64,000 nucleotides of DNA from Synergistaceae bacterium (GCA_017450125.1 JAFSWZ010000033.1:1-64000), one strand, 5' to 3'. Positions 36,247 to 46,277 are shown, numbered from the stretch's first letter. The notes: generated from the sequence alone by a model not told the origin. Numbers and translations are program-made.

Positions 36247-36801
36247 TCAGAACTTGAAGACGATTCCCATCACTGCCGCAAAGGCTATCCACGTTACAGG
36301 GTGGAGCTTCTTCGTGAACGTTATTATGTGAGTGAATACTAACAGCACTCCCGCAAGAACCAGAGGCTTTATGCTCAGCCCGTTCGCGAAGTCCCCGCCG
36401 AAGAACACCACACGCGCAAGAATTAATCCCGCCGCCGTAATCATCGCACAGCTCGCAGGTCTCAAACCGTAAAACGCTCCCACAACGTATTTATTCTCGT
36501 GAAAAGCATTCAGGAACGCCGCAATAAGCAGAATCACGATGATGCTCGGGGTTATGAGTCCCGTCGTAGAGATTAACGCTCCAGGCAGTCCCGCAGTGAT
36601 GTAACCCGAATATGTCGCCATGTTTACGCCGATCGCGCCGGGCGTGGACTCGCTGACTGCAATCATGTCCGCCAGCTGCTGGTGAGTGAACCAGCCCGTT
36701 CTGTCTGAGATGCTGTATAGGAACGGAAGCGTAGCCATTCCTCCGCCGACCGCAAATAATCCCGTCTGGAAGAACTCCCAGAACAGCCTGATGTATATCA
36801 T
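36247..36801 (-). CDS. Chromate transporter, second half (CHR domain)
   Basis: One of two adjacent single-domain CHR proteins that together equal a two-domain ChrA. It begins MIYIRLFWEFFQTGLFAVGG and has GGMATLPFLY, the conserved ESTPGAIGVNMATY loop and four to six hydrophobic spans. Length is 185 residues. ATG 36801 is chosen because it overlaps the preceding stop (ATGA) and matches the domain start; the frame extends further upstream without support. Such pairs work as heterodimers in characterised cases. The true substrate may be another anion. Confidence 0.88.
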   Translation of the reverse strand: MIYIRLFWEFFQTGLFAVGGGMATLPFLYSISDRTGWFTHQQLADMIAVSESTPGAIGVNMATYSGYITAGLPGALISTTGLITPSIIVILLIAAFLNAFHENKYVVGAFYGLRPASCAMITAAGLILARVVFFGGDFANGLSIKPLVLAGVLLVFTHIITFTKKLHPVTWIAFAAVMGIVFKF

Positions 36802-37319
36802 CTCAGAAGCACCCCCGCAATTCCGGCCAAGACCACGAACACTACCGGCGAAACGTTCAGGAAGACCGCACCCGCAAGAACAAGAAGGTACACGCACATA
36901 GTCTTCTTGTCGATTATGGCTTTGCTGAAGAGCTTAATCACGGCGTTGAAGATGAGCACGCACACGCACACCCTCACACCTGCGAAGGCATGTGCAACCC
37001 ATTCGAGCGATGAATACGCCTGAATCACTCCGGCCAAGAGCGTGATGATTACGACGGACGGGAACACCACGCCCAGCGTTGCGACAACCCCGCCGAGATT
37101 TCCTGCAGTCTTGCGGCCTATGAAGGTTGCGACGTTCACGGCGATAACTCCCGGCGTACACTGTCCGACGGCGTAATAGTCCGCAAGTTCCTCGTCCGTT
37201 CCCCAGTGCTTGTTCTCGACGATTTCGCGCTGTAATATCGGGAGCATCGCGTAACCTCCGCCGAAAGTTACTGCGCCCATCTTCGTGAAGGTTATGAACA
37301 GGTCAGCAAGTATGTGCAT
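36798..37319 (-). CDS. Chromate transporter, first half (CHR domain)
   Basis: Partner of the previous entry. The N-terminus has FITFTKMGAVTFGGGYAMLP, then the conserved loop VGQCTPGVIAVNVATFIG and several hydrophobic spans. Length 173 residues. It starts two bases after the L,D-transpeptidase stop and overlaps the second half by four bases, so three genes are read together. The two halves face in opposite orientation in the usual CHR model; that is family knowledge. Confidence 0.88.
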   Translation of the reverse strand: MHILADLFITFTKMGAVTFGGGYAMLPILQREIVENKHWGTDEELADYYAVGQCTPGVIAVNVATFIGRKTAGNLGGVVATLGVVFPSVVIITLLAGVIQAYSSLEWVAHAFAGVRVCVCVLIFNAVIKLFSKAIIDKKTMCVYLLVLAGAVFLNVSPVVFVVLAGIAGVLLR

Positions 37320-37320
37320 C

Positions 37321-37983
37321 TCAGTACCCCTTGATGTTCTTGCTGGTGTCCATCACGACGACACAGCCCGGCTTTACGTGCCTAACGACCTCGCGCATTA
37401 CGTCTTCCGGCAGGGAGACACAGCCGCCCGTAAACTTGTTCTTTGTGTAGCAGTGCAGGAAGATAGCTGAACCTTTACCCGGAGTTCCGTCCTCGTTATA
37501 GCTGATGTTCAGGCAGTACTTGTAGGCCATGTCGTAATCTATGATGTGTTCGCTCTCCTTCTTGTCGAAAGCGTCATAGTCCCTCGTCGACACAAACTGG
37601 TTGTACATGTCGGAGTTCGAGTCTCCTACCCAGTAATGAGTCCCGTCAACCTTTGTGTAGCCCATCGGACTGCCCGGGTCATCGTTTATGCCGAAAGCCA
37701 TCGTGAACGTGTACACGCCTACAGGAGTCTTAGCGTCGCCTTCGCGGGTCTTGCCCCAGCCTTTCTTGCCGATGTACGCGGGGGCGGAGATTACCTGCTG
37801 CCACACTCCGTCCGAATCCTTCTCGTGCAGTGAGAATCGCGCGTTGCTGCCGTGAGTTCCTGAGACTATCGCGAGCTGTGAGGCATTCTGTGCGGCATTG
37901 AGGGAACTGACCCACGCGGGGGATTCCTCAGCGTAAAGGGGTGAAACGAACATTACCATCAACATCAACAAAACCTTGAACAT
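37321..37983 (-). CDS. Exported L,D-transpeptidase (YkuD family)
   Basis: Peptidoglycan or lipoprotein crosslinking enzyme with a catalytic Cys in HCYTKNKFTGGCVSLPED (His about 178, Cys about 190). A signal peptide (MFKVLLMLMVMFVSPLYA) exports it. The ATG at 37983 is used: AGGAGG lies just upstream and the signal peptide starts there, while the in-frame extension to 38082 runs through nth. Length 220 residues. Operon with nth and the chromate transporter genes. Confidence 0.88.
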   Translation of the reverse strand: MFKVLLMLMVMFVSPLYAEESPAWVSSLNAAQNASQLAIVSGTHGSNARFSLHEKDSDGVWQQVISAPAYIGKKGWGKTREGDAKTPVGVYTFTMAFGINDDPGSPMGYTKVDGTHYWVGDSNSDMYNQFVSTRDYDAFDKKESEHIIDYDMAYKYCLNISYNEDGTPGKGSAIFLHCYTKNKFTGGCVSLPEDVMREVVRHVKPGCVVVMDTSKNIKGY

Positions 37984-37996
37984 TCTTAACTGCCTC

Positions 37997-38647
37997 CTAT
38001 AAATTTTTGTCGCAGATTTCGGAGAGCACGCACCCTGCGCATTCCGGCTTCTGCGGATGGCACACTGCCCGGCCGTGAGCAATCATATTCACGTGCCCGC
38101 CCAAACACCGCTCTACCGGCACAGCACCTTCGAGCATCACGGAAATATCTTCCGGCGAATTTTTCCTGTCCGCAATTCCCGTCCTCCGTGCAACACGCGT
38201 AACGTGAGTATCAACGGGAAACGCCTTCATACCGAACTCGAACAGCATAACGCACGCTACAGTTTTTGCGCCGACACCGGGAAGCGCGCGGAGGTACTCC
38301 TTCATTCCGTCGCGGGGAATATCTTTCAGCGTGTAGTCCCCGAAGTCAGCGTGAATTTTCCCGAGTATCGTGATGATTCTCTGTGCTTTGGTATGCGCGA
38401 GCCCTGCCGTCCTTATCGTGCCTTCGAGTTCAGCTGCTCCCGCATCAACAACATCGCTCCACGCCGGAAACTTGGCCTTCAGCGACGCAAAAGCACGGTC
38501 GCGGTTCACGTCGTTAGTGTTCTGTGAAAGCACCGTAAGTATAAGCCCGTCCAGCGGCTCAGCGTGGCCGAGAACTGGAGGACGGGCTTCGTTATGGTAT
38601 TCTGGCTCCAGAAGATCAAGCACTCGGAGTATCTTTCGCTGGTGCAT
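37997..38647 (-). CDS. nth: Endonuclease III (base-excision DNA glycosylase/lyase)
   Basis: Removes oxidised pyrimidines from DNA and cuts the backbone. The helix-hairpin-helix LPGVGAKTV contains the catalytic Lys128, and the Asp is in FPVDTHV (Asp146). The four-cysteine iron-sulphur loop follows the family spacing C-x6-C-x2-C-x5-C at residues 196, 203, 206 and 212. Length 216 residues. The start overlaps the end of the Lon-like gene by 32 bases. Confidence 0.95.
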   Translation of the reverse strand: MHQRKILRVLDLLEPEYHNEARPPVLGHAEPLDGLILTVLSQNTNDVNRDRAFASLKAKFPAWSDVVDAGAAELEGTIRTAGLAHTKAQRIITILGKIHADFGDYTLKDIPRDGMKEYLRALPGVGAKTVACVMLFEFGMKAFPVDTHVTRVARRTGIADRKNSPEDISVMLEGAVPVERCLGGHVNMIAHGRAVCHPQKPECAGCVLSEICDKNL

Positions 38648-41093
38648 TCTTCTTCTTCCTGCGCGGTGAACGTGATAGCTTCTTCTCGAGCTTCATTCCG
38701 TCGGAGAGCATCTTCTTCAGCCGTGCCTTCACGAGGCCGTGTACGCTTCCTTCCGTGTATGAACCGTCCTTGCGCAGTGTTCCGGCTTTGACCCCCGTAA
38801 GGAGCTCTATCCCTTCGTCGATGTTTCCGACTGTCCACACGGAGAATTTTCCTGAACGCACAGCCTCTATCACCTCATTGCTCAGCATCAAGTGCCGCGC
38901 GTTGGCTTCTGGAATCATCACTCCTTGTTCACCCGTGAGACCAGCTATCTTGCAGTACTCGTAGAAGCCCTCTATCTTCTCGTTCACGCCTCCGATGGGC
39001 TGGACTGTTCCGAACTGGTCAACACTTCCCGTAACCGCAATCCCCTGCTTCAGCGGAAGGCCTGAGAGCGCAGACAGAAGGCAGTAGAGCTCCGTAGAAC
39101 TTGCGCTGTCTCCCTCAATGCCGGAATAGTTCTGCTCAAACGTTATGTGTGCAGAAAGGGACAGCGGCATATCCTGCGCGTATTTCCGTCCGAGATAGCT
39201 CGAGAGAATCATTAACCCCTTGTTGTGTATCGGGCCGGTCATCTTGACTTCGCGCTCGATGTTCACGACTCCTTCCTGCCCCATGAAGACATTAGCCGTT
39301 ATTCTCGACGGATGCCCGAAGCGGTAATCGTTCAGGTCAATCACGCTCAGGCCGTTAATCTGTCCTACTGCCGTGCCTGTCGTGTCGATGTGTATAACTC
39401 CGTCCCTGAATGCCCGTGCCAGCTTGTCCCTGTAGAGCCCCGAACGGTAATTTTTGTGCTCGATGGCCTTGATGACATCAGAACGCGTTACCGTCTCAGA
39501 CCTTGCCCACGCGTCGGACTCGGCCAGGAGTTCGCGCAGGCTTCCTACCTCAACGGAAAGAAGGTTCTGGTCTTCAGCTTCACGGCTTGCCCACTCGATT
39601 ATCTCGGAGAGTGCAGACGCGTCAAACGGCTTCAGGTGTTCACGCTTAATGATTTCGGCAATGTATTTGGCCATAAGACGTTCATTGCCTGCGGTTCTGG
39701 GCATGTCGTAATCAAAGCTCGCCTTAATCTTGAAGATTTTTCCGAACTCCGCATCGTAGTATTGCAGAAGCTCATATATGTACGGCGAACCCGTCATGAT
39801 AACCTTCATGTTTATCTTTATCGGTTCAGGCCTCAGCGTCGCAACGGGTAATGCTCCGTACTGCTCGCCTAAGTTCTCTATTGCTGCCTCGCCGGTTCGG
39901 AGGAGGCGTTTGATGGCTTCCCAGCTCATGAAATTCATCAGTACTTTTTCCGCGTCAACAACCAAGAATCCGCCGTTAGCCTTGTGGAACGCTCCCGCAA
40001 GAATCTTCCGGAAGTCCGTGTACAGGTAGCCCTGGTGGCTCTCGTGCTCGACTCTGCCGGATAAGTTGTAGTACGTCGGATTAGTCTCCCAAATTACGGG
40101 AGCACCTTTCGCGGGGTCGTTGCTGACGAACAGGTTTCCCTGATACCGCGTGAAGTCAACCTCTGCGTTCTCGTCCCTCGAGGCCGTAACGAATGCTCCC
40201 GAGTTCTCGATAACGTCTTCTGTCATTGCCGCAAACCAATCGAGGAGCGGAGCATTCCCCGCATACTTCTCGCGCAATTCCCTAAGGCACGGCTCAATTG
40301 CTGAACGGCAGATTTCGGCCTCTAACTTGCTGAGCTTCTCCTTGAGGGCTTTCTCCATGTCGCGGATCTCACGCATTCCCGCCAACGTGCGCTGTGAGAT
40401 ACGTTCGCTGGCGGCCTGATACTTCTTCTGCTTCTTCTCGTCTAGTGCCTCGTACTCTTCGGGCTTGAGTTCGCGGATAATCTCCTTGCCGTCCTCGTCC
40501 TTGTCCTTAATCAGCGGAACATTGATGAACCCCTGCGGTGTGCGCTTCAAGGAAAAATGCTGGCGCGCCGCCTGTGCCCTCAGCCTGTCCATTATTGCGC
40601 CTGCCTTCTCCTGGAACTCCTTGATGTGCCCGGCCTTCGCGTCCTCGTACTGCGACTGCTCAAATGCTTTGCTTATCGCCGACTTCAAGTCCTTGATGAG
40701 TTCCTCAAGCTCTGTGCAGAGGGTCTTGCCTTTTCCGGCGGGGACACTCACCGCCATAGGTTCGCCGGGCTTGCTGAAGTTGTAGAGGTAGAGCCAGTCG
40801 TCAGGAGCTGGGAGCGAGGCGGCCAAGTTCTGGAGACGTTCGAGGACGTAGCTTGTCCTTCCGCTTCCGGGCTGTCCGACAACAAAGATGTTGTAGCCTT
40901 TGCCCTTCACCGCTAACCCGAACTCTATCGACTCCACTGCTCTCTGTTGTCCTATCAGAGGCTCAGGTCTGCGGGGCTTCGTCAGTGCTATGTCGTCAGT
41001 TGTCGCAAACTTCCACGACTCGGGGGGCTTTGTCCTCCTCAGCTTGTCTGGTGTCAATCTGAACCGTGAACCTGTATCAATTTTTCGTGTCAA
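38616..41093 (-). CDS. Lon-like ATP-dependent protease (AAA_32 type)
   Basis: An 825-residue cytoplasmic protease. It has an N-terminal AAA-type module with Walker A GQPGSGRTS (73-81), a helical insertion rich in Lys/Glu (about 130-290), and a second ATPase segment. The C-terminal Lon peptidase domain has the catalytic Ser in EGDSASSTELYCLL (about 664) and Lys in GGVNEKIEGF (about 706). This is the LonB/AAA_32 architecture, not classic LonA. The start is TTG at 41093, eight bases after AAGGAG. The basic tail (SPRRKKKNAPAK) overlaps nth. Confidence 0.93.
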   Translation of the reverse strand: MTRKIDTGSRFRLTPDKLRRTKPPESWKFATTDDIALTKPRRPEPLIGQQRAVESIEFGLAVKGKGYNIFVVGQPGSGRTSYVLERLQNLAASLPAPDDWLYLYNFSKPGEPMAVSVPAGKGKTLCTELEELIKDLKSAISKAFEQSQYEDAKAGHIKEFQEKAGAIMDRLRAQAARQHFSLKRTPQGFINVPLIKDKDEDGKEIIRELKPEEYEALDEKKQKKYQAASERISQRTLAGMREIRDMEKALKEKLSKLEAEICRSAIEPCLRELREKYAGNAPLLDWFAAMTEDVIENSGAFVTASRDENAEVDFTRYQGNLFVSNDPAKGAPVIWETNPTYYNLSGRVEHESHQGYLYTDFRKILAGAFHKANGGFLVVDAEKVLMNFMSWEAIKRLLRTGEAAIENLGEQYGALPVATLRPEPIKINMKVIMTGSPYIYELLQYYDAEFGKIFKIKASFDYDMPRTAGNERLMAKYIAEIIKREHLKPFDASALSEIIEWASREAEDQNLLSVEVGSLRELLAESDAWARSETVTRSDVIKAIEHKNYRSGLYRDKLARAFRDGVIHIDTTGTAVGQINGLSVIDLNDYRFGHPSRITANVFMGQEGVVNIEREVKMTGPIHNKGLMILSSYLGRKYAQDMPLSLSAHITFEQNYSGIEGDSASSTELYCLLSALSGLPLKQGIAVTGSVDQFGTVQPIGGVNEKIEGFYEYCKIAGLTGEQGVMIPEANARHLMLSNEVIEAVRSGKFSVWTVGNIDEGIELLTGVKAGTLRKDGSYTEGSVHGLVKARLKKMLSDGMKLEKKLSRSPRRKKKNAPAKDTPSA

Positions 41094-41105
41094 TATACTT
41101 TCTCC

Positions 41106-41996
41106 TTATTCTGCCAAACATTTATTAGCCGCAAGCATCTCTATCACTGCTTCGTCGTCGCCCTCAACTATGAGGCTGCTCATCTTCTCATATTCTTCGT
41201 AGCCGCCCAGCGTGTCCAGAACGTCAAGCAGGTACTCGCGCTCCTTCTCCTCGAAGCGGCCGGACAGAAGCCCGAACAGTATCGTTCCTCTGGTGAACCA
41301 CTGGTAGAAGTCTTCCGAGACCGACAGGCTGTCGTAGAACAACAGGGCAAAGTCGAACTCGTCGTGAGCTTCGTCGCTGGCTTCGTCGCCTGGTTCGGGG
41401 AAGTAACCCAGCATGTAGAACGGAACATCAGCTCCGAGCATCAGCACGTCCCAGAACATCCCCGCGCAGATACTTCGTGCGTTGCCGGGAGCTAGCATCC
41501 ACGCCGCAATAAGCCTCGAGTACCCCCACGCAAGAGAGTGCTCCTCGTCCTTCATTGCCTCCTCGAGAATCCTGCTCCAGTCGCCGCGCATCACAAGCAG
41601 ACGGTAATACATGGACTTCACCGCCGCTTTTGTCTCGTCGGCTTCGGGGTCATCGATTGCTTCGCCGTACTTTACGGCCTCCTTGCAGAACGTGAATGCC
41701 TCAGCAAACTTGCCGTCGTAGAAGAGCGCAAATGCCAGCCTCTGGTTCACGACGTACAGCAGAACTTCCCTGTCCTCTGCCTCGTAGTTCTCGGGGTCGT
41801 TGAGAGCTTCAAGGGCGCGGGCAAGGAGCTTTGTCTTGGCCGTGAGGTTCTCGGTGATGTCGGCCTTCATGATGAGTGCGTCGACGTTTCCGGGAGAAAT
41901 CTCCAGAATCTGGTTCACGATGGCAAGGGTGCGCGCCGTGCTCTGTGAGTTCCACGCCATGCTAAGGAGCTGGTCTATTCTTTGTCTGTTGTTCAT
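41106..41996 (-). CDS. TPR-like helical protein
   Basis: A 296-residue cytoplasmic protein made of helix-turn-helix repeats resembling tetratricopeptides: TLAIVNQILEISPGNVDALI near residue 25 and the pair FALFYDGKFAEAFTFCKEAV near 90-110 are clearest. The C-terminal half is acidic and less regular. It starts directly behind the exported protein gene and its stop lies twelve bases before the Lon-like start, so it could be a Lon partner or adaptor; that is speculation. Confidence 0.6.
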   Translation of the reverse strand: MNNRQRIDQLLSMAWNSQSTARTLAIVNQILEISPGNVDALIMKADITENLTAKTKLLARALEALNDPENYEAEDREVLLYVVNQRLAFALFYDGKFAEAFTFCKEAVKYGEAIDDPEADETKAAVKSMYYRLLVMRGDWSRILEEAMKDEEHSLAWGYSRLIAAWMLAPGNARSICAGMFWDVLMLGADVPFYMLGYFPEPGDEASDEAHDEFDFALLFYDSLSVSEDFYQWFTRGTILFGLLSGRFEEKEREYLLDVLDTLGGYEEYEKMSSLIVEGDDEAVIEMLAANKCLAE

Positions 41997-41997
41997 G

Positions 41998-42837
41998 TCA
42001 GTCTACGTCCCACTGTGGAGATGAGTTCTCTTTCTCTGGAGGTGCAGGCGATTCCTCTCCGCCGCCGGATGGTGAACGCGAAGCATCCTGCATTGATGTA
42101 ACTGTTTCGCTTCCGCCGCTGTCCTTGTAGGTTCTCAGGCTCTCGAGGATAACTTTTCCGCTCCAGATGAAGCCCCACTGCCTTGCGAGGTCAGCAACCT
42201 CCGTAGGCTCGCCGCCCTGATACCACGCGTGATTCTTTCTGAGTTCGTCGGCAATGTAGGGACTCAGCCTCTTGAGCATCTGCCACGTGTATTCGCCGCT
42301 TCTGGGCTCGAACATCCTCCACCTGTCCCCGAGCCATATCCACACGCCGGGCTTTCTGGTGTTCCATGCAATGATCGTGTTGACGTAACCGTCATTCAGC
42401 CAGCCCATACGGTTGCACATGTACACGCGAATCTTCTGGAACTCCGGGCTGTCTGCACTGCGTCCGTAGCTCCACACTGCCGCGATGCGTGCAAGGCCGG
42501 GAACGTTCGACGGCACTACCGAGCCCACAAGAACATTCGTCGGCTTTATTGTCCCGTCAATGCCAAGCTGTCCGTAAACCCACCTGTTCTCGGCTATCTG
42601 TGCTACGGGGAAACCGTCGAAAGTCGCGTACCACCCTGCGGGAAGGTCTGCAGGCTTCCAGATCTCGAAATTCATCGCATAGACTTTCTGGTATGCTCCC
42701 ATCACAACGCCGGAATACGTGCGGACTCCTTCAAGTGAGGCTCCTGCTCCGGGAGTTACGGTGATGCGTTCGACTGCTTCTGCGCTGGATATTGCCGCAA
42801 GACACAATGACGCAAGCAGCAAGGCTCTGGTTCTCAA
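41998..42837 (-). CDS. Exported protein of unknown function
   Basis: The frame opens at 43221, but the useful start is TTG at 42835-42837. It is preceded by AGGTGAAG and begins a clear signal peptide (MRTRALLLASLCLAAISSAEA). The 280-residue product is Trp- and Tyr-rich (GVWIWLGDRWRMFEPRSGEY, then WQMLKRLSPYIADELRK), suggesting a wall- or glycan-associated domain. A Ser/Pro/Glu-rich tail follows (about 245-280). The upstream extension would run through a terminator and is rejected. No family recognised. Confidence 0.55.
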   Translation of the reverse strand: MRTRALLLASLCLAAISSAEAVERITVTPGAGASLEGVRTYSGVVMGAYQKVYAMNFEIWKPADLPAGWYATFDGFPVAQIAENRWVYGQLGIDGTIKPTNVLVGSVVPSNVPGLARIAAVWSYGRSADSPEFQKIRVYMCNRMGWLNDGYVNTIIAWNTRKPGVWIWLGDRWRMFEPRSGEYTWQMLKRLSPYIADELRKNHAWYQGGEPTEVADLARQWGFIWSGKVILESLRTYKDSGGSETVTSMQDASRSPSGGGEESPAPPEKENSSPQWDVD

Positions 42838-42896
42838 AATGTCTTCACCTGCTCTCCTAATTTCTTGTTGGTGTTTGTGATTCTGCACATTATAGC

Positions 42897-42930
42897 AAAA
42901 AAAATACCCCCCCTTAGTCTTAAGAGGGGG
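42897..42930 (-). terminator. Rho-independent terminator of the 1111-residue Synerg-CTERM gene
   Basis: Minus strand: CCCCC, loop with CTTAAG, GGGGG, then GTATTTTTTTT. It lies just after the stop of the large gene and before the signal-peptide gene at 42837. Confidence 0.8.
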
Positions 42931-42941
42931 TGAGCGAGAAT

Positions 42942-45900
42942 CTAGCGTCGCCGCAGTATCATACACACTACAGCCAGCCCCAGAGCAGAGAACCCCGAAT
43001 CGCATCCTCCTCCGCCGCCGGAAGCAGGAACATCGTCCGAAACATCGCCGCTCTCCACAGCTGGAGCAATCGTTATCGCCAGCTGCCTCGTACCTTCGCG
43101 CGTGAGAACTGCTGCCCTCACAATGAAGCGGAACGTCCCGGCCTCCTCCGGCGTTCCCGAAATCAGCCCGTTGCTGCCCAGCGTAAGTCCCGGAGGAAGA
43201 GTTCCTCCTTCGCGCGACCAAACTGCGCCTTCAATGGGCGAGAGAAGTTCCGCGTAGTACTCTTGGCCGACCGTGCCCGCAGGAAGAGATGCCGTAGTTA
43301 TCGGCAGGGCGGAAGACGTTTCTACCGTCAGCTGTACGGACTTCCGTGCCGAAATGTCATCGTTCACGAACGCGTACACCATGAAGCGGTATGTTCCGCT
43401 CTCTGTGGTTGTGCCCGAGAACACCCCGTCAGAATCCATCGACAGTCCCGCAGGCAGATTGTCCGCCGACGAAACTGACCACACAACGTCAGCTGCTCCG
43501 TTCGACGTGAAGACATACAGATACTTCTCACCGACTTTGGCGTTGGGGAGGTATGCCTCGCTCGTTATGACCAGCTCTACCTTGAGGGTAAATTCCTTCT
43601 CCGCAACAGCGTACCCCGACACTCCCTGAACCGTGAACTTGTACGTCCCGGCCGTCTGCGCGTTGCCGGAAAGTGTCCCAGACGACTGATCCAGCGTCAA
43701 GCCTGGAGGAATCGAGCCGCTCACCACTGACCACGTGAGGGAAGTATATGTGTCGTCGTCAATCGTGAAGGTTATCGAGACCGCAGAACCTGCATCGACT
43801 GTCGGGAGCTGTGAACTTGTCGTGATTATCATCTCGTCTCCGACCGTCAGCACAAAGTCCTTCGTCGTTCTGAAGCTGCTTGTTGAAGCACGTACCGTGA
43901 AGTTGTACGTACCTTCGGCCGACGAAAAGCCCGAGATTGTGCCTGTCCCGCTGTCTAGAACAAAGCCCACCGGGAGCGCACCTCCGGCCACTGACCACGT
44001 TACTGTCTCGTCTGCTGAGGCATCCGTCGAGAGGGTAACTGCGTAGTCAGAGCTTAGCTTTGCGTGCGGAAGAACCTTGTTCGTCGTTATCGTGAAGAAA
44101 GACGCAGTACTTATGTCGTGCGACGAGTCAATGTACAGCTCATAGTCCCTGCTTGCTGTGAACGTTCTTGTACTGACGTTCAGGCTTACGTTCACCGTGA
44201 AGCTGAAGTCTCCTGATTCTGTCGGAGTGCCGCTAAGTCTCCCGAGCCACCTGCCGTTCTGCGTAACCTTGCTGATGCTCAGCCAATCGGGATTATCCGT
44301 GAGCCACACGTTCAGGTCAGTGCCGGTTATGCTGGACGCTGAGCTCGGGGAAAACTCTATGTCCGCAGAATAATCGCTGTATGCTGAGCCGGTGTTTGGA
44401 TCAAGGACTGTGGTGGTCAGCGTTATCGCGGAGTGAACGATGAGCGTCAGTGTCCCGGTCGTCGAAGTCTGCCCGTCGTATTCGCCCGTAACCTCGAAGG
44501 CGTAGCTTCCCGGCACGGTTATGATTCCCGTTATCGTCAGAGGCGAAGACCCAGACGGATTGCCCAGTTCTGACGGAAGCCCGGAAACCGTCAGCGTAGA
44601 ACCTGCCGGGCCGGTGAACGTCAAGTTTATCGCGTCCCCTGCGGCAACCTCGATCTCGTTGTCCTCGTTGGCCTCTGCAGGAAGAGTTATCGTGAAGGTA
44701 GGGTTTACCGTCAGCGTGAAGTTCTGCACAGGCGTATCGGTTTCGTCTATCGTAGCCTTGAGCCTGAAGGCGAACGTCCCGGTCTCCGACGGTGTCCCGG
44801 AGAGCACTCCGTCAGCAAAATTCATCCCTGAAGGCAGGTCGCCGGAAAGTTCCCACGTTATGGGGAGGCTGGCATTGGTGTTGGTCTTGAAGGTGTGCGA
44901 GTAGACTGAGTTGTACGTGGCATCATCGAGCTTCTCGGCTGTTATGCTGTAGTTCAGGGACGTTACATGAGCAGTATTGCCGTTAGTGGCCTGGCCGTTC
45001 CTGTCGCTGCCTATCCCGAACGACGCTCCGCTGTACGTGTTTCCGTCTCCGACAGCCGTGTCAATGTACGTGTTGCTTCCGACCGAACCGATGATTCCTC
45101 CCTGACCTCCCGCAGAGCCGCTGATTACCGCATTAGACGTGTTGTTGCTGACCGTTGCTCCGGCTTTCGACTCTGTGTCCAGGAGACCTACGACTCCGCC
45201 AGCACTCTTCTGGTCTGCTGAGACGGAAGCTCCCGACGAGACGGTGTTGTAGTCCGCTTTTCCGCCTGAACTCAGATAGCCGACGATTCCTCCGGCAGAG
45301 TACGATGCGGTTATCAGCGACGCAGGGTTCACCGTGTTGCTCTCTAGCTTCGTGCCGTGAACTTCCCCCGCGATGCCTCCGGCGTAATACGAGCTCTCAA
45401 CTTCTCCCTCGAATGTGCAGCTGTAGATCCTGCTCGTCAGCGCAGTGTTCGTGTAGCCCGCGATGCCTCCGGCGGACATTATTGCTCCGTTCAACGCCGT
45501 GCTGTTGGAGCCGGTGATTGTCGAGTCGCCGTTCACGGAACAGCCCGTGATGTTGCCGCCGTACATCAGTGCGGCTATTCCGCCTGAGGAGAAGTTGTTG
45601 TCCGCCGCCGCGCTCCTGACCGTGCCGCTGAACTTGCAGCCCTCAACTGTCCCGTCCTGCAGGCTGTTGACGATTCCTCCGGCGTACATTCCCCCTATGT
45701 AAGTCCTCTCGAACGCAGCCGTATCAGACGTAAGCTCATCGTCGTAGTTTTCGGCCAAGTAGTCCAGAAGCACGTCAAGCGTCTCCTCGAAGTAATCATT
45801 CTCCGACATTGTCCGCGAGGTTACAGTCCCCGAGAAAACACAGTCCTTTATCGTGCCGCCGGAGATGAGGTTCTGCACTATCCCTGCCGCATGGTAGCCG

Positions 45901-46277
45901 GAGACTTTCCCCTCGACGCGGAGGTTCACGATTGTTCCGCTGACGTTCCCGAAGAGCGCGCGCCCGTAATGTATCAGCATGTAGGGAGTGTCGGAGAAGT
46001 ACGGCCTTATGTCAATGTAGATGTTCTTGCCGTTGCCGTCGAAGTAACCCCCGAAGTCTACGGGCTGCCACAACCAGCAAGTATAGCCGGACATCTGGAT
46101 GTCGTCCGAGAGCTTGTAGTAAGCCGTTCCGCCTCTCATGCTGTTGATGTCGCTGGCAGAAGCGATAATGTACGGGTCAGAGCTCGTGCCCGTCCCGCCG
46201 GAAAATGCCAATGCACCAGAAGCACACAGCATCACCAGCGCGGCAGCCAGCGCAAATTTTCTCAGCAATTGCGTCAT
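42942..46277 (-). CDS. Exported Synerg-CTERM protein with beta-helix and Ig-like repeats
   Basis: An 1111-residue predicted surface protein. A signal peptide (ending GALA) is followed by a beta-helix-type part (about 30-420) full of GIVGYLSSGG, GGIAGEVHG and GGVVGLLDTES segments of the GLUG kind. Then come about six putative Ig-like (He_PIG) modules, each with the signature PxGLxxD...GxxSGTPxExGTYxF. The tail is GGGGGCDSGFSALGLAVVCM plus RRR, a Synerg-CTERM signal. The start overlaps the upstream M48 stop (ATGA), so it is coupled to two peptidase genes. It probably binds glycans or host surfaces; no ligand evidence. Confidence 0.85.
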   Translation of the reverse strand: MTQLLRKFALAAALVMLCASGALAFSGGTGTSSDPYIIASASDINSMRGGTAYYKLSDDIQMSGYTCWLWQPVDFGGYFDGNGKNIYIDIRPYFSDTPYMLIHYGRALFGNVSGTIVNLRVEGKVSGYHAAGIVQNLISGGTIKDCVFSGTVTSRTMSENDYFEETLDVLLDYLAENYDDELTSDTAAFERTYIGGMYAGGIVNSLQDGTVEGCKFSGTVRSAAADNNFSSGGIAALMYGGNITGCSVNGDSTITGSNSTALNGAIMSAGGIAGYTNTALTSRIYSCTFEGEVESSYYAGGIAGEVHGTKLESNTVNPASLITASYSAGGIVGYLSSGGKADYNTVSSGASVSADQKSAGGVVGLLDTESKAGATVSNNTSNAVISGSAGGQGGIIGSVGSNTYIDTAVGDGNTYSGASFGIGSDRNGQATNGNTAHVTSLNYSITAEKLDDATYNSVYSHTFKTNTNASLPITWELSGDLPSGMNFADGVLSGTPSETGTFAFRLKATIDETDTPVQNFTLTVNPTFTITLPAEANEDNEIEVAAGDAINLTFTGPAGSTLTVSGLPSELGNPSGSSPLTITGIITVPGSYAFEVTGEYDGQTSTTGTLTLIVHSAITLTTTVLDPNTGSAYSDYSADIEFSPSSASSITGTDLNVWLTDNPDWLSISKVTQNGRWLGRLSGTPTESGDFSFTVNVSLNVSTRTFTASRDYELYIDSSHDISTASFFTITTNKVLPHAKLSSDYAVTLSTDASADETVTWSVAGGALPVGFVLDSGTGTISGFSSAEGTYNFTVRASTSSFRTTKDFVLTVGDEMIITTSSQLPTVDAGSAVSITFTIDDDTYTSLTWSVVSGSIPPGLTLDQSSGTLSGNAQTAGTYKFTVQGVSGYAVAEKEFTLKVELVITSEAYLPNAKVGEKYLYVFTSNGAADVVWSVSSADNLPAGLSMDSDGVFSGTTTESGTYRFMVYAFVNDDISARKSVQLTVETSSALPITTASLPAGTVGQEYYAELLSPIEGAVWSREGGTLPPGLTLGSNGLISGTPEEAGTFRFIVRAAVLTREGTRQLAITIAPAVESGDVSDDVPASGGGGGCDSGFSALGLAVVCMILRRR

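Noticed and set aside
42838-43221. Longer start for the exported protein at 41998-42837
   Set aside because: The extension crosses a terminator and the end of another gene; the signal peptide starts at 42837.
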